This document shows positions 56,156-63,666 of a DNA stretch of 64,000 nucleotides, piece by piece. Position 1 is the first letter of the stretch. Every line of letters begins with the position of its first letter. Location: contig NZ_JBCNKR010000004.1 of the NCBI RefSeq assembly GCF_039595935.1, positions 309,001 to 373,000 of the forward strand, given 5' to 3'. The DNA is from Flavobacterium sp. (GTDB lineage: Bacteria; Bacteroidota; Bacteroidia; Flavobacteriales; Flavobacteriaceae). The position numbers and the translations under genes were made by a program. Below the pieces are notes generated by a model. It searched no databases and was not told the DNA's origin. It saw only the letters and a program-made list of their open reading frames with translations.

Positions 56156-57436
56156 ATGGAAAATAAATTATTTCAAAAGAACAATCCAAATCGTCAAAAA
56201 CTAATTAAACCAATTGCTGATTTGGATATTAACGAAGAGGTTTACTCTGTTGCTACAGATAATGCCTTTATTGCTGATAATGAATTCAATATTGATGCGC
56301 CTGCAATAGCGGCCAAAAAAAGCACATTAAAAACATCATTGAAAATGTCAAAAAGAGATGTAAAAAATTACATCAAAGATTTGAAACATCTTCAGGATTG
56401 CTTGAGAACTGCTTTAAAATTAGAACTTTCAACAATTCCTCCTTATTTATGCGGACTTTATACAATTAAAGAAGGAAGCAATGTCGAAGCAGCAGCTCTT
56501 ATCAGAAGTGTTGTGGTAGAAGAAATGCTGCACATGGTTTTGGTATCAAACATTCTTAATGCGATTACAGATCCAAAAACAATCAAAAAAGGTGATAAAC
56601 TTTTTAATGTAAAAGACATTATTCCGGTATATCCTACTCCGCTTCCTGGGGGCATTGTTCCTGAAGTTCCAAAAGGTTTTCCTCCGTTTGAAGTTCATCT
56701 TTTAAAATTCTCAAGAGAAGCTTTGGATGAATTTTCTACCATCGAAAGACCATCAGATCCTAAAGCACCAATAACTAAAAACTTCGATAGTATTGGTCAG
56801 TTTTATGAAGCGATTCGTTACGGTTTACTTCGTTTAAATGAAGAAGCAAAGAAAACAACAAAGAAAGGAATTTTCATTGGAGACCCAAGTCGTCAAATTA
56901 CACCTGAACATTATTACGGAAGCGGTGGAAAAATCACCAAAGTCGTAAACTATGAAGATGCTGAAGAAGCAATTGGCGAAATCGTAGGTCAAGGTGAAGG
57001 TATCGACGGAACTATTGCTACAGAGCAGGTTTTATTTGGAGAAGATATTGAATATGCACACTATTTTAAGTTTCAGGAAATCTGTTACGGAAGAATGTAC
57101 AGCGCCAATGACACCAATTTTCAAATGCCTGTAAAAAGTATTCCGACAGGAAAACCATTTACAGTAAGCTGGTCTTCTGTTTACAATATGAAAGCCAATC
57201 CAAAAATGAAAGATTACGAAAACAATCCCGAATTATTGGAAAAAGCAAAAGACTTCAATAAAGTTTACGTACAGCTCCTAAACGGAATTAACGATGCGGT
57301 GAGCGGTGAACCTGAACTTCTTATCAAAGGAATTACTGTAATGTATGAACTTAAATATAAAGCATTGGAATTATTAAACATTCCGCTTGATAATGGCGAA
57401 TGCGCAGGACCGACATTTGAATATGTTGAAGTTTAA
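56156..57436 (+). CDS. Ferritin-like protein of the VioB/RebD iminophenyl-pyruvate dimer synthase type
   Basis: A 426-residue protein with a helical ferritin-like domain (about 65-310). It has iron-ligand-type residues Glu90 (KLELSTIPPYL), the ExxH motif at 123-126 (EEMLHM) and the second helix with His302 and Glu308 (YAHYFKFQE). In the indolocarbazole and violacein pathways, related domains couple two imines, but they are parts of longer proteins; this one is stand-alone. It starts 5 nt after the GMC gene. Its presence points to specialised oxidative chemistry. Confidence 0.85.
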   Translation: MENKLFQKNNPNRQKLIKPIADLDINEEVYSVATDNAFIADNEFNIDAPAIAAKKSTLKTSLKMSKRDVKNYIKDLKHLQDCLRTALKLELSTIPPYLCGLYTIKEGSNVEAAALIRSVVVEEMLHMVLVSNILNAITDPKTIKKGDKLFNVKDIIPVYPTPLPGGIVPEVPKGFPPFEVHLLKFSREALDEFSTIERPSDPKAPITKNFDSIGQFYEAIRYGLLRLNEEAKKTTKKGIFIGDPSRQITPEHYYGSGGKITKVVNYEDAEEAIGEIVGQGEGIDGTIATEQVLFGEDIEYAHYFKFQEICYGRMYSANDTNFQMPVKSIPTGKPFTVSWSSVYNMKANPKMKDYENNPELLEKAKDFNKVYVQLLNGINDAVSGEPELLIKGITVMYELKYKALELLNIPLDNGECAGPTFEYVEV

Positions 57437-57441
57437 ATGAA

Positions 57442-57476
57442 GAGTCAAGAGTTATGAGTTATGAGTTATTAGTTAT
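57442..57476. repeat. Heptamer array, five units of GAGTTAT type
   Basis: Five consecutive 7-nt units (three perfect GAGTTAT, two variants). It is the inverse of the AACTCAT array at 3584-3679. Confidence 0.88.
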
Positions 57477-57492
57477 GAATTAAAAGTTTGAA

Positions 57493-57634
57493 TGTGTCAA
57501 TAGACACAAAATATCGGAAAAAAAAGAAATCCGAAGTTCATTAGCGTGTCGCAGCTACGCGGTTTAGTACCTACGGCACATTTGAATTATTTAAACGCAT
57601 TTTTTTTCTACCGATATAAAGTGCCTAACGGCAC
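57493..57634. repeat. Degenerate nested palindromic element
   Basis: It begins with TGTGTC/GACACA (57493-57508) and ends with the hairpin GTGCCTAACGGCAC (57621-57634). The flanks around ATATCGG and ACCGATAT are inverted copies with a poly-A/poly-T segment. It is less regular than the other elements and lies between the ferritin-like and ABM-fold genes. Confidence 0.6.
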
Positions 57635-57646
57635 ATAATAATTAAC

Positions 57647-57688
57647 GATTAACAATAAACCATTAACAATAAACCATTAACAATTAAC
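57647..57688. repeat. Three 14-bp direct repeats in a gene leader
   Basis: Three units of CATTAACAATAAAC or close variants (57647, 57661, 57675), ending 12 nt before the ATG of the ABM-fold gene. The period is twice the 7 bp seen elsewhere. Confidence 0.85.
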
Positions 57689-57700
57689 AACTAAAAAACT

Positions 57701-58063
57701 ATGTATTACCCACTCGAAGCAAAATGGACCATTCTGCCCGGAAATGAAGACAAAGCAAAAGCAGCTTTAGTACAACTGGCAAAAGACGTTCAGGAAAATG
57801 AACCGGAAACTTTATTGTATATGGTTCATGTTCCGGATTTCAACCAGAAAAGTCTTCCAACTCCGCCGCAAGGTCAGGTAATTTTCTGGGAAGTTTATGA
57901 AAACCAAGATGCATTCTTTAAACATGTAAACGGACCCATATTTACAGAATTTGTAAAGAACTACGGCGATTTATTTCTAAGTGATTTTAGTACTCCGCCA
58001 AATGTTTTCATGACCACTGAAGTATTATTTCAGATACAGGGATTCAGCCGAAAAGCGCTTTAA
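57701..58063 (+). CDS. Antibiotic biosynthesis monooxygenase (ABM)-fold protein
   Basis: A 120-residue small dimeric alpha/beta-barrel protein (Dabb/ABM superfamily), with the characteristic pattern AKWTILPGNEDKAKAALVQLAKDV, VIFWEVYENQDAFFKH and the final strand before TTEVLF. In natural-product pathways such proteins are cofactor-free oxygenases or cyclases. It lacks a distinctive catalytic residue that would fix the reaction. It has a 264-nt upstream gap, so it may have its own promoter. Confidence 0.8.
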   Translation: MYYPLEAKWTILPGNEDKAKAALVQLAKDVQENEPETLLYMVHVPDFNQKSLPTPPQGQVIFWEVYENQDAFFKHVNGPIFTEFVKNYGDLFLSDFSTPPNVFMTTEVLFQIQGFSRKAL

Positions 58064-58114
58064 ATCCTAAAACAATTTAACCCATCAAAAACAATCAAAT
58101 AAAAGAAAAATAAA

Positions 58115-59137
58115 ATGGCATTAGAACAAAACAATCCGTTAGCAAACCTGAACCTGTCAGGTTTAGAAAAGTTAGAAGCAAAACCAGTAAACAAAGGTTT
58201 AAAATCAAAATTTAAAGCCGAGGCTGTACAAACAGAGCCTGTTAATCTTGGTGTATTAGAAACACTGGTTGGAACCTGGGTTGGTCCCGGATTCAATATT
58301 ATTGAAGTTCCAAATATGAACCAGGCAAAACCGGGTCCGCCTCCGGCTGATAAATTCAAAATCATCTTAAATTCAACTGCAGAAACGTTTACATTTTCTT
58401 CTATTGGAGGTGACATTATCAACCGCGGAAATGCACAGGCTGATATCGCATTTCAGGGGCTTCATTATTTACAGCAGGTAGACGATGTGAATCTTCCGAG
58501 CGGTCAAAACGGAATTCATTTAGAAACGGGATTATTCTTAAATCTTCCAAGTGGCACTGATCCGGCGGTACAGCCAAGTATCGCCAGATTAGGTTCAATT
58601 CCGCACGGAGATTCAATTTTAGCGCAAGGAACTTTTTTCACAGTAGATGGGCCGCCGCAATTTGAAGTGGCTGATCCTACTCCGTTTTTTATTGTAAATG
58701 GAAAAAGAGTAAACGATACAAGCGAAACTTATTTATCGCAATTGGTAAATGCTGTTCCGCCTCCGGGAATTCCGAAAGAAGTAATCATGAATCCGAATAT
58801 TCTTTTAGAAAACGCCATTAAAGGACAAAACATTACTAAAACGGTTGTCATCTTTTTAGATGCAAACCCAATTGACGGCGTGGCAACTCCGGGCGCAACA
58901 GCTCCGGTGGGCGGAATTACAAATATCCCGTTTGTAAACGTAAACGCTAATGCCAATAGTCTTTCTGCAATTTTCTGGATAGAAACTGTCGAAAATGCAG
59001 ATGGTTCGACTTTCCTTCAATTGCAATATACACAAACCGTAATTCTTGATTTCCCCGTTTTTGCCCCAGATGGAAGCGTTGTAGAAATTAAATGGCCGCA
59101 CATTTCTGTAGCAACACTTCGTCTTCAGGAATCATAA
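58115..59137 (+). CDS. Beta-barrel protein, nitrobindin/FABP-like
   Basis: A 340-residue protein with a lipocalin-like or nitrobindin-like beginning (GVLETLVGTWVGPGFNIIE), which in the family starts a ten-stranded barrel for a heme or fatty ligand, but with a much longer sequence than the usual 160 residues. It is rich in Gly, Pro and beta-strand segments to the end. No signal peptide. It lies between the ABM-fold gene and the double Dabb gene on the same strand, so it probably binds an intermediate. The family assignment is tentative. Confidence 0.55.
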   Translation: MALEQNNPLANLNLSGLEKLEAKPVNKGLKSKFKAEAVQTEPVNLGVLETLVGTWVGPGFNIIEVPNMNQAKPGPPPADKFKIILNSTAETFTFSSIGGDIINRGNAQADIAFQGLHYLQQVDDVNLPSGQNGIHLETGLFLNLPSGTDPAVQPSIARLGSIPHGDSILAQGTFFTVDGPPQFEVADPTPFFIVNGKRVNDTSETYLSQLVNAVPPPGIPKEVIMNPNILLENAIKGQNITKTVVIFLDANPIDGVATPGATAPVGGITNIPFVNVNANANSLSAIFWIETVENADGSTFLQLQYTQTVILDFPVFAPDGSVVEIKWPHISVATLRLQES

Positions 59138-59178
59138 ATTCTGAAGAAAGTCTTTAAAAACATTTAAAAGAGATTAAA

Positions 59179-59916
59179 ATGGAAAATACTAATAAAGCCC
59201 CTATGTTACTGCACAGCACGTACTTTAACTTAGGGACAAGTAATACTCCGGGCATTGTAGAAGCTTACATGGCCGAAGCCAGACAATATCTTTCTGAATC
59301 TGTCGGGATGATTTCTTTCTGGATTGGCGTAAGGGCTGACGATATGGTCCGCCCTGAAAACGATCTTAATTACGACATTGCGATGCATCAGCTTTTTGTA
59401 AATGAAGATGCTTTTAATGTTTATAATTCAAATGATTCAGCACACAATCAGTTTGTTATTGATGTAAACCGATGGGTTCCGGGCACAACAAGACGTGTTA
59501 TGGACGCTTATGTTACAAATCTTATTATTGGAGGAAATTCATCGGAACCACAAACTATAGGTGCCGATGGAAATTATCCGCAAAGTATGTTTCACGACCT
59601 GTATTTCTCGCTAAAAGATAAATCAGCAGAAAATATTAAAAAATTTACAGACATCTGTGTAGAATATTTATCAGGGCATCCGGGAATTCAGCTATTTACA
59701 ACTGGCGGATTGACCGATATTAAAAGAAATGTTTCTGTTAGAAATTTTGATGTTGCGGTTTCTATTATTTACGAAAGTAAAAAGGCGTACGATGAATATC
59801 TGAAAAGCAAAAAACACGACGAATTTTTCCCCGCAACTGCCGGAATGATCGACAACACATACATTTTTGATTCTTATATAAAATATCAGTCAAAAGTGTA
59901 TTCGCTTACCAGATAA
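59179..59916 (+). CDS. Tandem Dabb-domain protein
   Basis: A 245-residue protein made of two Dabb/stress-response-type alpha/beta-barrel halves: LLHSTYFNLGTSNTPGIVEAYM... ending YVTN, and HDLYFSLKDKSAENIKKF... with FDSYI. Dabb proteins bind or transform hydrophobic substrates, for example in terpenoid and polyketide cyclisation. The pair inside one chain makes an internal dimer. No catalytic residue is assigned. It is part of the redox cluster, 42 nt after the barrel gene. Confidence 0.75.
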   Translation: MENTNKAPMLLHSTYFNLGTSNTPGIVEAYMAEARQYLSESVGMISFWIGVRADDMVRPENDLNYDIAMHQLFVNEDAFNVYNSNDSAHNQFVIDVNRWVPGTTRRVMDAYVTNLIIGGNSSEPQTIGADGNYPQSMFHDLYFSLKDKSAENIKKFTDICVEYLSGHPGIQLFTTGGLTDIKRNVSVRNFDVAVSIIYESKKAYDEYLKSKKHDEFFPATAGMIDNTYIFDSYIKYQSKVYSLTR

Positions 59917-59944
59917 ATACAATTAACCCCAAAAACTAAAAATC

Positions 59945-61405
59945 ATGATAGAAACAGCAATTCAGGAATTAGTTCGTGAACTGAGCGGTTACGTGCTTCA
60001 GCCGGGCGATTCAGAATATGAAGACGTTATAAAAATTGATAATGGGCGAATTCAGTTCAGACCGCGATTAATTATTTTTCCGGCAGTAGTTGAAGATGTT
60101 AGACTGGGATTAAAATTTGCCATAACCAACAATCTTCAATTTTCAATAAAAGGCGGCGGACACAGCGCTGCCGGATATTGTCTTAATGAAGGCGGAGTTG
60201 TGATTGCCATGAAAAATTTAAACAGAATTTCATTCAATCCTAAAAAAGAAACGGTTACAGCAGAAATGGGTGTAATCTGGTACGATGTTTACAAATTTAT
60301 GCAGTTAACAAACACGGGGTTAATTCCCGTTGGCGGCGGCTGCCCAACTGTTGCACCTCCGGGATTTATGCTTGGCGGCGGCTATAGTTTTGTTTCACGC
60401 TCGTACGGAATGAGTATCGATAATCTTGAAAGTTTAAAGATTGTTACTCCTGACGGAGAATTACGCCATATTGGTGTTCACAGTACTTCTGCAGAAGATA
60501 TTGATCTTTTCTGGGCGTGTTCCGGAGGCGGTGGTGGAAATTTTGGAATTGTAGTCGAAATGGAAATGCGAGTTCGTAAACCATTAAGCAAAAAAATGTT
60601 AGTGGGACAAATTCGTTATCCGTTAGAAATGGCCGAAGATGTTTTGGGCTATTACAACGACTGGGTTGAAACCGTTCCAAATGCAATGGCTGTTTATGGT
60701 TTTATGGGAAATCAAAAAGATTTGATTGATAAAACTACGAATGTAAAAGTGCTGGGTTTAACTCCGGTTTTTAATGGTGATGGTGCCGAAGGAATTGATT
60801 TGCTTCAGGGACTTTTGAAACTAAAACCAATCAATGCCGATTTATTTAATATGACGCTTCCTGATTGGGAATTCTATAACGGTTACACGACAAGAGTTGC
60901 CGGAAGAAGTTCGTATATCCGTTCGACGGTACTTCCTAAAGGCGGAATGAATAATAAAGTGGCAAAGGTTATTATAGAATCAATGAGCAAAGCGCCATCT
61001 GCAGAAAGTTTTGCCGTTTGGACACATGCCGGCGGTGCAATCGAAAATGTTGCTGCTGATGCTACAGCGTATGTACACAGAAACAGCCGTTTTATTCCGG
61101 AAATTAAATCGATCTGGGATTTAGACAAACCCGGCGATACATTGAAAAATGTAGAATGGGCGTATGAATTCTTCGAAAGATTATCTGATGCCGGAAATTC
61201 AACCGGAGCCTATGTAAACTATATTGACCCACTGCAGCACAATTGGGCTGAACAATATTATGGAAGTAATTACAAACGCCTTTTAGAAATTAAAAAGAAA
61301 GTTGATCCAAACAATTATTTTAATTTCCAGCAAAGTGTTGGTTCAACTTTTAATCCAACAAAAGAACTTACTGATATAAGTCCTATAAACCGAACCCGAG
61401 TTTAA
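59945..61405 (+). CDS. Berberine-bridge-type FAD oxidase
   Basis: A 486-residue flavoprotein with a PCMH FAD domain: the 8-alpha-histidyl FAD motif in KGGGHSAAGY (His73), plus Cys133 in GGCPTVAPPG, which fits a second covalent bond to FAD as in BBE and sugar oxidases. The C-terminal BBE domain has HNWAEQYYGSNYKRLLEIKK and ends with NYFNFQQSV. There is no signal peptide. Such enzymes oxidise alcohols, amines or sugars. It is the last flavoenzyme of the cluster, before a hairpin and a DUF985 cupin. Confidence 0.9.
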   Translation: MIETAIQELVRELSGYVLQPGDSEYEDVIKIDNGRIQFRPRLIIFPAVVEDVRLGLKFAITNNLQFSIKGGGHSAAGYCLNEGGVVIAMKNLNRISFNPKKETVTAEMGVIWYDVYKFMQLTNTGLIPVGGGCPTVAPPGFMLGGGYSFVSRSYGMSIDNLESLKIVTPDGELRHIGVHSTSAEDIDLFWACSGGGGGNFGIVVEMEMRVRKPLSKKMLVGQIRYPLEMAEDVLGYYNDWVETVPNAMAVYGFMGNQKDLIDKTTNVKVLGLTPVFNGDGAEGIDLLQGLLKLKPINADLFNMTLPDWEFYNGYTTRVAGRSSYIRSTVLPKGGMNNKVAKVIIESMSKAPSAESFAVWTHAGGAIENVAADATAYVHRNSRFIPEIKSIWDLDKPGDTLKNVEWAYEFFERLSDAGNSTGAYVNYIDPLQHNWAEQYYGSNYKRLLEIKKKVDPNNYFNFQQSVGSTFNPTKELTDISPINRTRV

Positions 61406-61419
61406 TCACTTACTAACCC

Positions 61420-61455
61420 AAATCCTCGAAGTTTTGAATAAATCTTCGGGGATTT
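61420..61455 (+). terminator. Hairpin between the flavoprotein and cupin genes
   Basis: AAATCCTCGAAG and CTTCGGGGATTT form a 12-bp stem with one mismatch and a 12-nt loop, not followed by a clean T run. It is a possible partial terminator or a stabiliser. Confidence 0.5.
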
Positions 61456-61488
61456 ACTATTTCTAACAAACCATTAAATATCTAAATT

Positions 61489-61971
61489 ATGTCACCAGCA
61501 TCTGAAATAATTAAACTGCTTAATTTACAGTTAAACAGTACCGAAGGCGGTTATTTTGCAAATACCTATCCTATTCCGCCCGTAGAAAATTCACCTTGCA
61601 GCGCCATTTATTATTTTCTGGATAATTCACGCTGCTCTATTATGCATAAAGTTACAGGCGATATGTTGTATCATTTTTATGCGGGAAAACCTGTAGAAAT
61701 GCTTTTATTATATCCTGAAGGTCATACTCCAAAATCTGAGGTATGTATTTTTAGTAATGATATTACTAAAGGCGGAAAACCCATGAAAGTAATTCCGGGC
61801 GGAACCTGGATTGGTTCCAGAATTAAAAGTAAACATTCATGGAGCTTAATGGGTGTGTCAATGGCACCGCCTTTTAATCCAAAAGACTACTTTTTAGGAG
61901 ACCGCAATACACTGATTGCTGAATATCCGGAACAAAAAAAGTTAATCACAGCCCTTACTAATCCCTCATAA
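61489..61971 (+). CDS. DUF985 cupin-domain protein
   Basis: A 160-residue single-domain cupin of the DUF985 type: STEGGYFANTYPI near the start, SAIYYFL, MHKVTGDMLYHFYAG (His motif) and a C-terminal strand with GTWIGSRIKSKHSWSLMG. The family lacks a proven reaction; the fold often binds a metal and an acid. It ends the plus-strand redox cluster, before a TetR gene with its own promoter. Confidence 0.87.
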   Translation: MSPASEIIKLLNLQLNSTEGGYFANTYPIPPVENSPCSAIYYFLDNSRCSIMHKVTGDMLYHFYAGKPVEMLLLYPEGHTPKSEVCIFSNDITKGGKPMKVIPGGTWIGSRIKSKHSWSLMGVSMAPPFNPKDYFLGDRNTLIAEYPEQKKLITALTNPS

Positions 61972-62015
61972 ACAGGGAGATTTTAATATTTTTTGAAAAA
62001 TAAATCTGCTTTTAT

Positions 62016-62046
62016 TTGCAAATATGACCAATCGGTCATATCTTTG
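62016..62046 (+). promoter_or_regulatory. TetR promoter with perfect operator
   Basis: TTG (62016-62018), 20 nt, then TATCTTTG (62039-62046). Positions 62022-62041 form a palindrome with perfect 8-nt arms (ATATGACC and GGTCATAT) around AATC, overlapping the -7 box. This is a textbook self-repression layout. Confidence 0.82.
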
Positions 62047-62067
62047 TCTCGTTAAATAAAAGCTATC

Positions 62068-62655
62068 ATGGCAAAAGGTGAAGAAACCAAACAATTTATT
62101 ATAGAAAAAGCCGCTCCTATTTTTAATACAAAAGGAATTGCAGCAACTTCTATGAGCGATATTATGGAAGCTACCAAATTGTCTAAAGGAAGCATGTACG
62201 TTCATTTTGAAAATAAAGAAGTTTTGGCCTGTGCAGCTGTTGATTATAATATCAAAATGCTTAACACCAAAATTCAAACTGCTTTAAGTCGATACAAAAC
62301 TTCAAGAGAGCAATTATTTGCTTACATTGATTTTTTTAGTGATCCGCTTCAGCCGCCGGTTTATGGAGGATGTCCGCTTTTAAATTTTGGAACTGAAGCT
62401 GATGACACAAATCCAATCGTAAAAGAGAAAGTAAATGCAGTTATACGTTCGGGTCAGGTTTTGCTTTCCGGGATTATTGAAAAAGGAATTGCAAACGGAG
62501 AATTCAAAAAAACATTTGTTCCATCTGATTTTGCAACGGCACTTTTTGCAATGCTTGAAGGCGGTCATTTAATGTCGAGAATGTCTGGAAATAATGATAA
62601 AATGGAAGTTATTTGCCGAATCCTCAAAAATTTAATAGACGAAAACTGCGTCTAA
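62068..62655 (+). CDS. TetR-family regulator
   Basis: A 195-residue repressor with helix-turn-helix GIAATSMSDIMEATKLSKGSMYVHF and a C-terminal domain of the LmrA/YxaF type (PPVYGGCPLLNFG). It has a perfect palindromic operator in its own promoter and a near copy 16 nt after its stop, before the SDR gene. So it probably controls itself and the SDR. Whether it also controls the redox cluster upstream is unknown. Confidence 0.9.
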   Translation: MAKGEETKQFIIEKAAPIFNTKGIAATSMSDIMEATKLSKGSMYVHFENKEVLACAAVDYNIKMLNTKIQTALSRYKTSREQLFAYIDFFSDPLQPPVYGGCPLLNFGTEADDTNPIVKEKVNAVIRSGQVLLSGIIEKGIANGEFKKTFVPSDFATALFAMLEGGHLMSRMSGNNDKMEVICRILKNLIDENCV

Positions 62656-62670
62656 TTTTTTTTATCAAAA

Positions 62671-62690
62671 ATATGACCGATCAGTCATAT
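62671..62690 (+). promoter_or_regulatory. Second TetR operator, before the SDR gene
   Basis: ATATGACC GATC AGTCATAT: the same palindrome as in the TetR promoter, with one arm mismatch and a palindromic centre. It lies about 108 nt before the SDR start codon. No clear -7 box was found next to it. Confidence 0.75.
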
Positions 62691-62758
62691 TTATAAATAA
62701 TAATTTCAATTTCAAAAATCAATTTCAATAAAAATTACAATACCAATTAAATAAGAAC

Positions 62759-62786
62759 ATTCACAATTAAAAATTCACAATTAAAA
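62759..62786. repeat. Exact 14-bp duplication in the SDR leader
   Basis: ATTCACAATTAAAA occurs twice in tandem, ending 12 nt before the SDR ATG. The length is two heptamers, like the other leader tracts. Confidence 0.85.
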
Positions 62787-62798
62787 ATTTAAGAAATC

Positions 62799-63611
62799 AT
62801 GTCAAAAACAATTTTAATTTCAGGAGCATCAAAAGGATTTGGAAAAGCCTGGACAGAAGCATTTTTAGAAAAAGGATATAAGGTAGCTGCAACAGCCAGA
62901 AATATCGATACATTAAATGATTTAAAAGCAAAATATGGGGATGCACTTTTAACGTTAAAACTTGACGTTAACAAGCGTGAGGAATCATTAGCAGTTGTAG
63001 AAAAAGTGAAAAATCACTTTGGAACAATTGATATTTTAATCAATAACGCAGGTTATGCTTTAAACGGTGCAGTTGAAGAAGCTAGTGAAGCCGAAGCAAG
63101 AGCACAGTTTGAAACAAACTTCTTTGGAACTTTATGGTTAACACAAGCTGTTTTACCAATTATGAGAAACCAAAACAGCGGACATATTATTCAGGTTTCT
63201 TCTATTTTAGGAATTACAACTTTACCGGTTATTGGAATTTATAATGCTTCAAAATTTGCTGTTGAAGGTTTAAGCGAAACTTTAGCTTCTGAAGTAAAAC
63301 AATTTGGAATCAACGTTACTTTGGTTGAGCCAAATGGTTATTATACTGATATTTGGGGTAACGGTTTCCATAGCGAAAGTATTCCTGCTTATGACGGAAT
63401 TAAAAAAGCCATTGCAGATGGACACGATCCTGATACTTTTGGAAAAGTTGAAGCAACTGTTCCGGCAATTATTAAACTGGTTGAAGCTGAAAACCCTCCA
63501 TTACGTTTATTTTTAGGAAAAGTCGCTTTACCATTTGCTAAACAAACTTACGAGCAAAAACTAAAAACATGGGAAGAATGGGCTGACGTTTCTGTTGCTG
63601 CTCACGGTTAA
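62799..63611 (+). CDS. Classical SDR oxidoreductase
   Basis: A 270-residue short-chain dehydrogenase: cofactor motif SGASKGFG (residues 8-15), NNAG (about 86-89), catalytic Ser in QVSS, and Tyr148-x3-Lys152 (YNASK). A basic residue (Arg) follows the second strand (AATARN), suggesting NADP. It is under the probable control of the preceding TetR gene. Substrate unknown. A strong terminator follows. Confidence 0.92.
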   Translation: MSKTILISGASKGFGKAWTEAFLEKGYKVAATARNIDTLNDLKAKYGDALLTLKLDVNKREESLAVVEKVKNHFGTIDILINNAGYALNGAVEEASEAEARAQFETNFFGTLWLTQAVLPIMRNQNSGHIIQVSSILGITTLPVIGIYNASKFAVEGLSETLASEVKQFGINVTLVEPNGYYTDIWGNGFHSESIPAYDGIKKAIADGHDPDTFGKVEATVPAIIKLVEAENPPLRLFLGKVALPFAKQTYEQKLKTWEEWADVSVAAHG

Positions 63612-63627
63612 TTTATTTTCTCTTCAT

Positions 63628-63660
63628 AAAAAAAGGCAATCTACGGATTGCCTTTTTTTA
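63628..63660. terminator. Bidirectional terminator
   Basis: GGCAATC and GGATTGCC-type arms form a stem flanked by A and T runs. It lies between the SDR gene (plus) and the histidine kinase (minus), whose 3' ends converge. Confidence 0.9.
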
Positions 63661-63666
63661 TTACTG

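Noticed and set aside
57493..57700. Structured non-coding RNA or riboswitch before the ABM-fold gene
   Set aside because: The hairpins belong to the palindromic repeat family and no known riboswitch core was recognised.
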